Source: an uncultured Lachnospiraceae bacterium (GTDB taxonomy: Bacteria; Bacillota; Clostridia; Lachnospirales; Lachnospiraceae). From it: a stretch of 5,552 nt of DNA. Under the pieces are notes generated by a model. That model was given only the letters and a program-made list of their open reading frames with translations, was not told the DNA's origin and did no database searches. This document shows, piece by piece, positions 1-5,552 of the stretch. Both the position numbers and the translations under genes were made by a program. The DNA lies in the NCBI GenBank assembly GCA_902772565.1, contig CACYBJ010000133.1, positions 1-5,552 on the forward strand, in the 5' to 3' direction. The number at the start of each line of letters is the position of its first letter. The stretch's first letter is position 1.

Positions 1-95
1 GCATTGCTGAGCATGCGAAAAATACCTGCTGAAATGTAAGACCCGACAATAACATTAATACACCACTCTATAAATCTATATTTGTTTACTAACAA
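1..95 (-). CDS. Possible 5' end of an unrecognised leftward gene, running off the window
   Basis: On the minus strand one frame is free of stops from about position 146 to the left edge, roughly 49 codons, which is long for such AT-rich DNA. A TTG codon at 95 lies nine bases after AGGGGA (110-105) and would begin MLVNKYRFIEWCINVIVG, continuing SYISAGIFRMLSN to the edge, with a mildly hydrophobic stretch. A rival reading uses the ATG at 55 in another frame (MLLSGLTFQQVFF, also open to the edge). The base composition of positions 1-50 resembles the coding part of the window more than the AT-rich stretch beside it. I do not recognise the protein, and the alternative that these bases are the 3' tail of a plus-strand gene (stop at 37-39 or 30-32) cannot be excluded. 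Confidence 0.25.
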   Translation of the reverse strand, partial: MLVNKYRFIEWCINVIVGSYISAGIFRMLSN

Positions 96-98
96 ATA
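79..98. repeat. 8-bp perfect inverted repeat, possible operator
   Basis: TATTTGTT (79-86) and AACAAATA (91-98) are perfect complements around a 4-base centre. The repeat lies about 25 bases downstream of the candidate -10 element and overlaps the candidate TTG start at 95. It could be an operator for a dimeric repressor or a weak leader hairpin. It is AT-rich and single-copy here, so chance is not excluded. Confidence 0.35.
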
Positions 99-123
99 CA
101 GTAATCCCCTATAAGTTGTATTT

Positions 124-152
124 ATAGTACCATTTTTTAAAATTATTTACAA
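124..152 (-). promoter_or_regulatory. Possible sigma-A promoter for a leftward gene at the window edge
   Basis: On the minus strand TTGTAA (152-147) is followed after exactly 17 bases by TACTAT (129-124), with TGG immediately before it, giving an extended -10 element. Each hexamer matches four of six consensus bases. It lies between the operon terminator and the left edge, where a promoter for the next gene would be expected. The region is AT-rich, so chance matches are easy. Confidence 0.4.
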
Positions 153-193
153 TAGGTATTACCAATAATGGTTCTTCATTGTAAAAATTGCAC

Positions 194-231
194 AAAAAAA
201 GTAAATTCTTATTGCAGAATTTACTTTTTTT
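194..231 (-). terminator. Rho-independent terminator of the argH-ior-PHP-methyltransferase operon
   Basis: A perfect 16-bp inverted repeat (194-209 against 216-231) with a 6-base loop lies ten bases after the methyltransferase stop codon. On the minus strand the arms are AAAAAAAGTAAATTCT and AGAATTTACTTTTTTT, so the RNA hairpin ends in a run of seven U. As the A-run on the other side mirrors the U-run, it could also stop transcription coming from the left on the plus strand. It clearly marks the 3' end of the cluster. Confidence 0.92.
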
Positions 232-241
232 AGTCTATTAT

Positions 242-1699
242 TTATTTTTTTCTGTAAATGCAGAGATAGGACTGTTCGTTTTCCGAAATCAGAACCTCCT
301 TTTCAAGGAAGTATCCGTACTTCTTTGAATAGGTTCTGGCAGAGTTTATATCCCTTGCATAGATGATCACATAGGCTCCTCTTCTGAGCAGTTTCTTGGA
401 ATACTCAAAGAACCTTCTGTATATTTCTATTATTTTTTCGTTGTCGGATTCCTTTGTTGCAAAAGGCATGTTGGTAACAATTTCATCAAACAGGCTGTCG
501 GATTTGAAATCGAAATAGTTCCTGTTTACGAAATTGATGCCTATGCCGGCAGCATCAGCATTCTTACGGGCTTTGGTGATAGCCTCGCCGAAGGTATCCA
601 CACCGTATATCGGAAATACATTTCTGTACTTTGCACGCTCTATAAGCATGGTTCCCACACCGCAGAAAGGATCCAGAACCTGTATGTTTGATTTCAGATA
701 ATCGGCAGAAAGCTTGATAATTGTTGCTGCCAGTTCTGGACGAATGCTTGCTGCTATCACTTCTTTTCTGTAATCGAAACGTGTGTCCTGAAGAGTAAGA
801 AGCTTAATTAAAACAGTAAGTTTTCCGTCCTTATTCTCAAAGAGCCTGAATTCAACTTCATAGTCGGAAGGAGAATTTACAAAATATCCGCCGGAAAGTC
901 TGGCAAGTTCTCCGGCAAATCTTCTGATAAAGATTCCTTTATTCTTATCATCCATGTGGCTGATAAGGTTTACCCTGTATCCCCAGGGAGCAGCTTCCTT
1001 ATGGCGCTTGTCAAGGAATTCCTTAAGCTTTCCGTCGGCAAAGTCCGCTGCTGCTTCGTAAGGATCGGAGGAAGTCTTTTTAAGTCCCGGAACAATAAAG
1101 AGAAGTTCCTTATAGGTTCTTAAGTGCTTTACTTCGTCGTAAGAATTGATTTTGGCACAAACACCGATGCTTAATATCTTTTTGGTGGATGAATAAAGCG
1201 AATCGGCTGTAAACTGGGAAAGACCCTTCTGAGTAATAAGAACCACCTCGGAAGGAAGTCCCGATCCGGTGAACTTGTGCTTTGCGACTTCATAACCAAG
1301 AAGGTCATTGTAGGCCGAAAGCTGCTCGTCTATGTGCTTTTTGTTATCTTCCGTAACCGGCTTTTTGGAAAGTTCTTCTCTAAGTTCTGTGAGTCTTCCG
1401 CGAAGCTGGTCGATATTGATGCTTTTAAGAGCCACAAGATAGGCGGATTTAACATACTCCACCTCTTCTTCCGAAAGTGCCTTATACAGCGCATCTGCCG
1501 CTTTCTGAGCCTTGGCTATACCAAGAATCTGCGCCACATTCTTTCGGGACTTGGGATCACCAAGCTTAAGAAGGGTAATAAGATAATCCACGTCATCCCA
1601 GGCAAGATGCACATCTTCGCCTCTTAAAGAATTCTTGAGTTCAATAAGGGATTCCCTTGAATTGTCAGCCCTGATTACTTTTTGAACGGCTTCTGTCAT
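242..1699 (-). CDS. HEAT-repeat protein with TRM11/UPF0020-type RNA methyltransferase domain
   Basis: This 485-residue protein has three visible parts. Residues about 32-105 contain two HEAT-like helical repeats, with phrases such as YLITLLKLGDPKSRKNVAQILG and ADALYKALSEEEVEYVKSAYLVAL. Residues about 150-305 are mixed alpha/beta ending EVEFRLFENKDGKLTVLIKL, in the place where related enzymes carry a THUMP RNA-binding domain; this assignment is tentative. Residues about 310-485 are a Rossmann methyltransferase: YRKEVIAASIRPELAA (family entry motif), VLDPFCGVGT (SAM motif I, 342-350), YGVD (motif II acid D368) and TNMPF (motif IV, 409-413). Relatives methylate N2 of guanine in tRNA or 23S rRNA, so an RNA m2G-type activity is the best guess; the target is unknown. 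AGGAG lies 10 bases before the ATG, a slightly long spacing, with no better start nearby. It is the last gene before the terminator. Confidence 0.85.
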   Translation of the reverse strand: MTEAVQKVIRADNSRESLIELKNSLRGEDVHLAWDDVDYLITLLKLGDPKSRKNVAQILGIAKAQKAADALYKALSEEEVEYVKSAYLVALKSINIDQLRGRLTELREELSKKPVTEDNKKHIDEQLSAYNDLLGYEVAKHKFTGSGLPSEVVLITQKGLSQFTADSLYSSTKKILSIGVCAKINSYDEVKHLRTYKELLFIVPGLKKTSSDPYEAAADFADGKLKEFLDKRHKEAAPWGYRVNLISHMDDKNKGIFIRRFAGELARLSGGYFVNSPSDYEVEFRLFENKDGKLTVLIKLLTLQDTRFDYRKEVIAASIRPELAATIIKLSADYLKSNIQVLDPFCGVGTMLIERAKYRNVFPIYGVDTFGEAITKARKNADAAGIGINFVNRNYFDFKSDSLFDEIVTNMPFATKESDNEKIIEIYRRFFEYSKKLLRRGAYVIIYARDINSARTYSKKYGYFLEKEVLISENEQSYLCIYRKK

Positions 1700-1709
1700 T
1701 GGATTTTAA

Positions 1710-1714
1710 CTCCT
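1710..1714 (-). promoter_or_regulatory. Ribosome binding site of the methyltransferase gene
   Basis: AGGAG on the minus strand, ten bases before the ATG at 1699 and between the PHP stop and that ATG. The spacing is a little long, but there is no other start codon between them. Confidence 0.6.
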
Positions 1715-1718
1715 GTAA

Positions 1719-2387
1719 TTATAAACCGATAATCTTTCCGCGACCTGATTTTACTCCTTCGATAAAATCGAATATCGAGTTAAGCTCATGTTCGAAAATC
1801 ATGCCTCCCCCAAGGCTTTTTGCGTGATGTATGTCAGAGCCTCCGGTCATGAGAAGGCCGAAATCTTCGGCATATGCCTTTGCTCTCACATTTTCAATGG
1901 GGCGATTGCTGGTGTTGATTACTTCGCAGGCATCGCAGTAATAAGGATAAAGCGTAATACCCTCAATATAGTCTCTTTCACGGTAGGGGTGAGGCTGAAC
2001 CACAAAACCTCCTGCCGCATGGATCTGCTCATAATGCTCTCTGGCAGACCATTTGATCATTTCCGGATGTGCATAAAGAAACTCTTCGTCCAAACCGTAA
2101 ACAAGCATCTCCGAACCGCCGAAGCATTCTTCCCAGCCAAAAAAAACCTTGAGTCCGATTTCGTCCCCCGTCTTTTTGGCATTTCGGTATCCTGCGGTGA
2201 AATCCCTTACAAAGCCTTCCCAGCTCTGGTTCCTGTCCACACGGCAGTTACCTCTGTAAAAATGGTCGGTTACGATAATTGCGTCGTATCCGTCGGCTTT
2301 GCGGGCCAGAGCCTGTTCATGACCTGTGGCAGATGCACAGGCGCTGCCCTCATAGGTATGAAGATGTGTTTCTATCTTAAATTCCAT
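1719..2387 (-). CDS. PHP-domain metal-dependent phosphoesterase
   Basis: This is a stand-alone PHP (polymerase and histidinol phosphatase) domain of 222 residues, the family of trinuclear-metal phosphoesterases that includes histidinol-phosphate phosphatase and YciV-type nucleases. The metal-binding motifs appear in order: THLHT (H8, H10), TDHF (D41, H42), GWEE (E86 or E87), a histidine in the H118-H123 region, QPHPYR (H133) and GGSDIH (D185, H187). All the expected ligands seem present, so it is probably active. No polymerase, helicase or membrane segment is attached, and I see no signal peptide, so it should be cytoplasmic. The substrate cannot be read from the sequence; a sugar or nucleotide phosphate or a short RNA are all possible. 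The ATG at 2387 is preceded by GGTGAT, which matches the 3' half of a full Shine-Dalgarno sequence. The gene lies 13 bases after iorB and 19 before the methyltransferase gene, so it is probably co-transcribed. Confidence 0.9.
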   Translation of the reverse strand: MEFKIETHLHTYEGSACASATGHEQALARKADGYDAIIVTDHFYRGNCRVDRNQSWEGFVRDFTAGYRNAKKTGDEIGLKVFFGWEECFGGSEMLVYGLDEEFLYAHPEMIKWSAREHYEQIHAAGGFVVQPHPYRERDYIEGITLYPYYCDACEVINTSNRPIENVRAKAYAEDFGLLMTGGSDIHHAKSLGGGMIFEHELNSIFDFIEGVKSGRGKIIGL

Positions 2388-2389
2388 AA

Positions 2390-2395
2390 ATCACC
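2390..2395 (-). promoter_or_regulatory. Ribosome binding site of the PHP gene
   Basis: GGTGAT on the minus strand ends two bases before the ATG at 2387. It matches the 3' half of the full anti-Shine-Dalgarno complement (GGAGGTGAT) and is therefore in register despite the short visible spacing. It is weaker than the sites of iorA and iorB. Confidence 0.55.
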
Positions 2396-2400
2396 GTTAA

Positions 2401-2967
2401 TTACATCTCATATCCTGCAAGAAATGCTTTCTTGTTGATATCAATTGTCTTAGGAGGGACAGTGGCCTCAATAACGGCAAGCCAGTCTTCCTTCGGAAAA
2501 TCCATGTGCTTTGCAGCCATGCCGAGAATAATTACGTTAAAGGTACGTAAGTTTCCGATTTTTTGGGCTTCTGAAGCAGCATCGATTGCTAGAACGTTAT
2601 ACTTTTTCTTAAGGTTCTCAACAATGTTTTCAGGATACTCCGCAGCACCGATTACAACGGGCATCGGATCGATTCTCTGATCGTTTAGTATCAGAACACC
2701 GTCCGGCTTAAGGAAGTGTGCATAACGAAGTGCCTCAAGTCTTTCGAAGGCAATGAGCACATCTGCCTGACCTTCTTCTACGATAGGTTCGTTAACTTCG
2801 TCTCCGTAACGTACGTAAGTAACTACGCTGCCGCCTCTCTGAGCCATTCCGTGTACTTCTGAAAGCTTAACATCGTAACCGGCTCTTAAAGTAATACCGC
2901 CGAGGATACGGCTTGTAAGAAGTGTTCCCTGGCCGCCAACACCGACTATCATTATATTCTTAACCAT
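2401..2967 (-). CDS. iorB: Indolepyruvate:ferredoxin oxidoreductase, beta subunit
   Basis: This is the small gamma-type subunit of the IorAB enzyme, belonging to the pyruvate/ketoisovalerate oxidoreductase catalytic domain family. It pairs with IorA, whose gene ends one base upstream. The protein is 188 residues, the usual size. It opens MVKNIMIVGVGGQG, a glycine-rich nucleotide-binding-like loop (residues 9-14), followed by the strongly conserved SEVHGMAQRGGSV segment near residues 36-48. The rest alternates strands and helices as expected, including VLIAFERLEALRY and FNVIILGMAA. An ATG nine codons further upstream would add MLLIWWRCN. I reject it because it overlaps iorA, lacks homologous sequence, and the chosen ATG sits just after a near-perfect GGAGGTG. 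Stoichiometric production with IorA by translational coupling is likely. The stop is TAA, 13 bases before the PHP gene. Confidence 0.96.
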   Translation of the reverse strand: MVKNIMIVGVGGQGTLLTSRILGGITLRAGYDVKLSEVHGMAQRGGSVVTYVRYGDEVNEPIVEEGQADVLIAFERLEALRYAHFLKPDGVLILNDQRIDPMPVVIGAAEYPENIVENLKKKYNVLAIDAASEAQKIGNLRTFNVIILGMAAKHMDFPKEDWLAVIEATVPPKTIDINKKAFLAGYEM

Positions 2968-2968
2968 A

Positions 2969-4705
2969 TTACACCTCCACCATATTAAGAGCATCGAACT
3001 TGCAAAGCTGACCGCAAAGTCCGCATCCGTTACACATGGATGTGTTAACTGTTACTGTCTTATCGGCATTTCTTGTAATTGCAGGGCAACCCGGTTTCAT
3101 ACAAGCACCGCACTTTTTACATTTCTCGGTATCACACTGATATACCTTTGTAACCTTCCTCTTATCAAGAAGCGCACAAGGATACTTGGCGATAATAACT
3201 GAAAGTGCTTCTCTTTCGGTTTCCCTCTTAAGCAGTTCGGAAAATGCATTAATGTCAAGAGGATTCTCTACATAAACATGCTCGATTCCCATGCCCTGAC
3301 AAAGTTTAACAACGTCAATGGCCTCAACAATGTCACCCTTAAGAGTCTTGCCTGTACCGGCATGATCCTGATGACCTGTCATACCTGTTGTGGAGTTATC
3401 CATAATGATAACTGTAGACTTGCACTGATTGTAAACCATGTTCATAAGGGAGTTTACACCTGTGTGCATAAAGGTTGAATCACCGATGCAGCCTACCCAG
3501 TTCTTTGCATATTCCCAGCCTCTGGCCTTTTCAATACCGTGAAGAGTGGAAATGGATGAGCCCATACATACTACGGATTCTACAACATCAAGAGGCGCTA
3601 CAGCACCGAGAGTATAGCAGCCGATGTCTCCTGCAACATGAAGGCCGAGTTTCTTGATCACATGGAATGTAGCTCTGTGAGGACATCCCGGACAAAGAAT
3701 CGGAGGTCTTACAGGGGCAGATGCCGGAGTAAAATCTATGGTTTCTCCGAGAAGTTTCTCCTTCAACATATTGGTGCTGTATTCGCCCTGAACAGTAAGC
3801 TTTTCCTTACCGATGCAGTCAATACCCATGGCTCTTACCTGCTCCTCGATAATAGGATCGAGTTCTTCGATAACATAGAGCACATCAACCTTTTCAGCAA
3901 AGTCTTTGATCATCTTCTTAGGAAGAGGATATGTACATCCGAGTTTAAGTACGGATGCGTCAGGCATTGCTTCTCTTACATACTGATAAGGGATACCTGA
4001 TGTGATAACACCAACCTTTGTGGAGCGCATTTCAATTCTGTTGATAGGGAAGTCTGCTCCGTCTTCTTCCATTTTCTTTTCGCGTTCTTCAACATAAATG
4101 TGACGGAACTTGGCATTGCCCGGCATCATAACATTTTTGCGTATATTCTTTTCGTAAGGCTTAATACCTACTTCTTCTCTGTCAAGAAGTTCAACTATGC
4201 CCTGGGAATGTGAAAGTCTTGTGGTTGTTCTGAAGATTACCGGAGTATCATACTTCTCGGAAAGTTCAAAAGCATATTTTACGAAATCCTTTGCTTCCTG
4301 AGAATCTGAAGGCTCGATTACCGGAATTTTAGCTGCGCGGGCAACGGCTCTTGTATCCTGCTCGTTCTGGGAACTGTAAAGACCCGGATCGTCTGCAACG
4401 ATTACAACAAGACCTGCATTTACGCCGCTGTAAGAAATAGTATAAAGAGGGTCTGCTGCCACATTAAGACCAACGCACTTCATGGAGCAGATGGCACGGG
4501 CTCCGTGAAGGGACGCACCGATGGCAACTTCCGCAGCCACCTTCTCATTCGGTGACCACTCGGCATATACTTCGCCGTACTTTACGATATTCTCACTGAT
4601 TTCCGTACTGGGTGTACCCGGATAAGCGGCAGAAACAGTACAGCCTGCTTCCCAGCATCCGCGGGCAATTGCTGCATTTCCCAGCATTATCTTCTTCTCT
4701 GACAT
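2969..4705 (-). CDS. iorA: Indolepyruvate:ferredoxin oxidoreductase, alpha subunit
   Basis: This is the TPP- and iron-sulfur-containing subunit of indolepyruvate:ferredoxin oxidoreductase. The enzyme oxidatively decarboxylates aryl pyruvates (from Trp, Phe, Tyr) to aryl-acetyl-CoA, reducing ferredoxin; the reverse reaction is known in some anaerobes. The 578-residue model matches the family's usual length. The N-terminus has GNAAIARGCWEAGC and AAYPGTPSTEI, typical of the pyrimidine-binding domain. ILCPGCPHRATF is the family motif opening the TPP-binding half. GDSTFMHTG (408-416) and MDNSTTGMTGHQDH (from 435) form the TPP/Mg site. The C-terminus is a two-cluster ferredoxin domain: CKKCGACMKPGCP (529-541) and CNGCGLCGQLC (558-568), probably two [4Fe-4S] clusters. 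The ATG at 4705 was chosen over one 26 codons upstream because it has GGAGG five bases before it, begins MSEKKIMLGN as family members do, and avoids overlap with argH. iorB follows after one base. Confidence 0.97.
   Translation of the reverse strand: MSEKKIMLGNAAIARGCWEAGCTVSAAYPGTPSTEISENIVKYGEVYAEWSPNEKVAAEVAIGASLHGARAICSMKCVGLNVAADPLYTISYSGVNAGLVVIVADDPGLYSSQNEQDTRAVARAAKIPVIEPSDSQEAKDFVKYAFELSEKYDTPVIFRTTTRLSHSQGIVELLDREEVGIKPYEKNIRKNVMMPGNAKFRHIYVEEREKKMEEDGADFPINRIEMRSTKVGVITSGIPYQYVREAMPDASVLKLGCTYPLPKKMIKDFAEKVDVLYVIEELDPIIEEQVRAMGIDCIGKEKLTVQGEYSTNMLKEKLLGETIDFTPASAPVRPPILCPGCPHRATFHVIKKLGLHVAGDIGCYTLGAVAPLDVVESVVCMGSSISTLHGIEKARGWEYAKNWVGCIGDSTFMHTGVNSLMNMVYNQCKSTVIIMDNSTTGMTGHQDHAGTGKTLKGDIVEAIDVVKLCQGMGIEHVYVENPLDINAFSELLKRETEREALSVIIAKYPCALLDKRKVTKVYQCDTEKCKKCGACMKPGCPAITRNADKTVTVNTSMCNGCGLCGQLCKFDALNMVEV
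2972..2978 (-). promoter_or_regulatory. Ribosome binding site of iorB inside the last iorA codons
   Basis: GGAGGTG on the minus strand is formed by the last two sense codons of iorA (GAG GTG, encoding Glu-Val), just before its TAA. It is four bases from the iorB ATG at 2967. This fixes the iorB start and implies that ribosomes finishing iorA feed iorB. Confidence 0.88.
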
Positions 4706-4710
4706 AATTT

Positions 4711-4715
4711 CCTCC
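4711..4715 (-). promoter_or_regulatory. Ribosome binding site of iorA, decides the start
   Basis: GGAGG on the minus strand, five bases before the ATG at 4705. It lies in the 34-base gap after argH and supports the short iorA start over an in-frame ATG at 4783 inside the argH 3' end. Confidence 0.85.
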
Positions 4716-4739
4716 AAGTTATCTGTAATAAACCATATA

Positions 4740-5552
4740 TTAAGCTTCGGCATACTCCTTAAGAAGCTTTTCATTAATTTCAATTACACTGTTCATAGCC
4801 TCGGGGCCCGGAGCTCCCACAGTGTTTCTCTTGTTGATACATGTTTCAAGAGAAATGGCATCGTAAACGTCTTCCTCAAAGAGTTCCGAGAATTTCTTAA
4901 ACTCTTCAAGACTCATCCTGTCAATGGAAATGCCTTTTCCTATGCAGTAAACAGTGATTTCTCCGATCACGCGGTGAGCATCTCTGAAAGGCATGCCGTG
5001 CTTAACAAGGTAATCTGCGGCATCTGTGGCATTGGTATATCCGCCTGTGGCAGATGCGGCCATTCTCTCTTTGTTAAACTTAATCGACTTAAGCATTCCG
5101 TCAAAGAGTTTAAGGCAACCCTTGGCTGTATCGAAGGCATCAAAGGAAAGTTCCTTATCTTCCTGCATATCCTTGTTGTAAGCAAGAGGAAGGCCCTTCA
5201 TGGTAACAAGTATGGAGTTTAAGGCTCCGTAAACACGTCCTGTCTTACCGCGGATAAGTTCGGCAATGTCCGGATTCTTCTTCTGAGGCATAATGGATGA
5301 GCCTGTGGAATAGGTGTCGGAAATTGTAATGAACTTATACTCGTCCGTGTTCCAGATTATGATTTCTTCGCAGAATCTGGAAAGATGCATCATGATAATT
5401 GAAAGTGCGGAAAGAAACTCAATAAGATAATCTCTGTCCGAAACACCGTCCATACTGTTAAGTGTAGGACCGTAAAAACCAAGAAGACTTGCGGTATAGT
5501 CTCTGTCCAGCGGATAGGTGGTTCCCGCAAGAGCGCCGCTACCTAAGGGGCA
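4740..5552 (-). CDS. argH: Argininosuccinate lyase, C-terminal 270 residues (5' end outside window)
   Basis: ArgH splits argininosuccinate into arginine and fumarate, the last step of arginine synthesis in the cytoplasm; the family works as a homotetramer. The frame is open to the right edge of the window. The visible part begins CPLGSGALAGTTYPLDRDYT, typical of the middle of ArgH, followed by NSMDGVSDRD. The fumarase/aspartase superfamily signature GSSIMPQKKNP carries the mobile loop with the catalytic serine, and ELIRGKTGRVYG and KGLPLAYNKDMQEDKE follow. The C-terminal part has YTNATDAADYLV, GMPFRDAHRVIGE and EDVYDAISLETCINKR, all as in the E. coli enzyme. About 185-190 N-terminal residues should lie beyond the edge, given a usual length near 460. 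The methionine at 5453 is internal and is not the start. The stop is TAA, 34 bases before iorA, with no terminator between them. No key residue looks missing in the visible part. Confidence 0.97.
   Translation of the reverse strand, partial: CPLGSGALAGTTYPLDRDYTASLLGFYGPTLNSMDGVSDRDYLIEFLSALSIIMMHLSRFCEEIIIWNTDEYKFITISDTYSTGSSIMPQKKNPDIAELIRGKTGRVYGALNSILVTMKGLPLAYNKDMQEDKELSFDAFDTAKGCLKLFDGMLKSIKFNKERMAASATGGYTNATDAADYLVKHGMPFRDAHRVIGEITVYCIGKGISIDRMSLEEFKKFSELFEEDVYDAISLETCINKRNTVGAPGPEAMNSVIEINEKLLKEYAEA

Noticed and set aside
155..172. Overlapping small palindromes GGTA/TACC and ACCA/TGGT just upstream of the candidate -35
   Set aside because: The arms are only four bases long in AT-rich DNA and the two pairings compete; chance explains them.
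1277..1627. A 116-codon plus-strand open frame opposite the methyltransferase gene
   Set aside because: It is antisense to the HEAT-repeat region and has no recognisable motif or start signal.
1788..2438. A 216-codon open frame on the plus strand opposite the PHP gene and the iorB end
   Set aside because: It is antisense to a gene with clear PHP motifs, starts without a ribosome binding site, and its translation resembles no family I know; it is a by-product of codon bias in the real gene.
2968..2994. A longer iorB starting MLLIWWRCN
   Set aside because: It overlaps the iorA 3' end and would place the strong GGAGGTG inside the coding region; the family starts at MVKNIMIVG.
3278..4000. Several plus-strand open frames of 60-120 codons opposite iorA
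   Set aside because: All lie inside a full-length, well-conserved iorA and show no start signals or domains.
4706..4783. A longer iorA with 26 extra N-terminal residues
   Set aside because: The extra residues overlap the argH 3' end, have no family counterpart, and the ATG at 4705 has its own GGAGG.
4974..5222. Short open frames in other frames on both strands within argH
   Set aside because: They sit fully inside argH and have no domain or start signal.
5451..5453. ATG taken as the start of argH
   Set aside because: The frame continues upstream to the window edge with conserved ArgH sequence (GSGALAGTTYPLDRD), so this is an internal methionine.
1..5552. A mobile element, CRISPR array, toxin-antitoxin or defence system
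   Set aside because: I found no transposase motifs, repeated spacer units, attachment sites or defence-protein motifs; the genes are metabolic or housekeeping in type.

Overview
The window is a single leftward (minus-strand) gene cluster. In transcription order it holds the 3' part of argH, then iorA, iorB, a small PHP-domain phosphoesterase gene and a HEAT-repeat/RNA-methylase-like gene. A strong rho-independent terminator follows, and then about 190 bases of AT-rich sequence at the left edge. Moderate GC in the genes, an AT-rich intergenic stretch, strong GGAGG-type ribosome binding sites and an oxygen-sensitive ferredoxin-dependent 2-oxoacid oxidoreductase point to an anaerobic Firmicute. 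A clostridial or Lachnospiraceae-like gut or rumen bacterium is my best guess, but this is inference because no taxonomic marker is present.

Layout: 5552-4740 is argH, whose N-terminus lies outside the window. 4705-2969 is iorA and 2967-2401 is iorB, the two subunits of indolepyruvate:ferredoxin oxidoreductase, separated by one base. 2387-1719 is a stand-alone PHP phosphoesterase. 1699-242 is a 485-residue protein joining N-terminal HEAT repeats to a C-terminal TRM11/UPF0020-type methyltransferase. 231-194 is a perfect 16-bp terminator hairpin. The gaps between genes are 34, 1, 13 and 19 bases and contain no terminator or convincing promoter, so the five genes are probably one transcript whose promoter lies upstream of argH, outside the window.

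How they fit together: ArgH makes arginine and fumarate from argininosuccinate. IorAB interconverts aryl pyruvates and aryl-acetyl-CoA with ferredoxin and can serve either breakdown or reductive synthesis of aromatic amino acids. Both belong to amino-acid metabolism. The PHP protein and the methyltransferase have no obvious metabolic link to them and may be co-transcribed housekeeping genes. Between the terminator and the left edge there is a plausible minus-strand promoter, a ribosome-binding-site-like motif, an 8-bp inverted repeat and an open frame running off the window. Together they suggest the start of another leftward gene, at low confidence.

I see no transposon, CRISPR array, tRNA, rRNA or recognisable defence system. 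The genes are intact and mostly well known; the least described parts are the HEAT/methyltransferase fusion and the PHP protein beside it.
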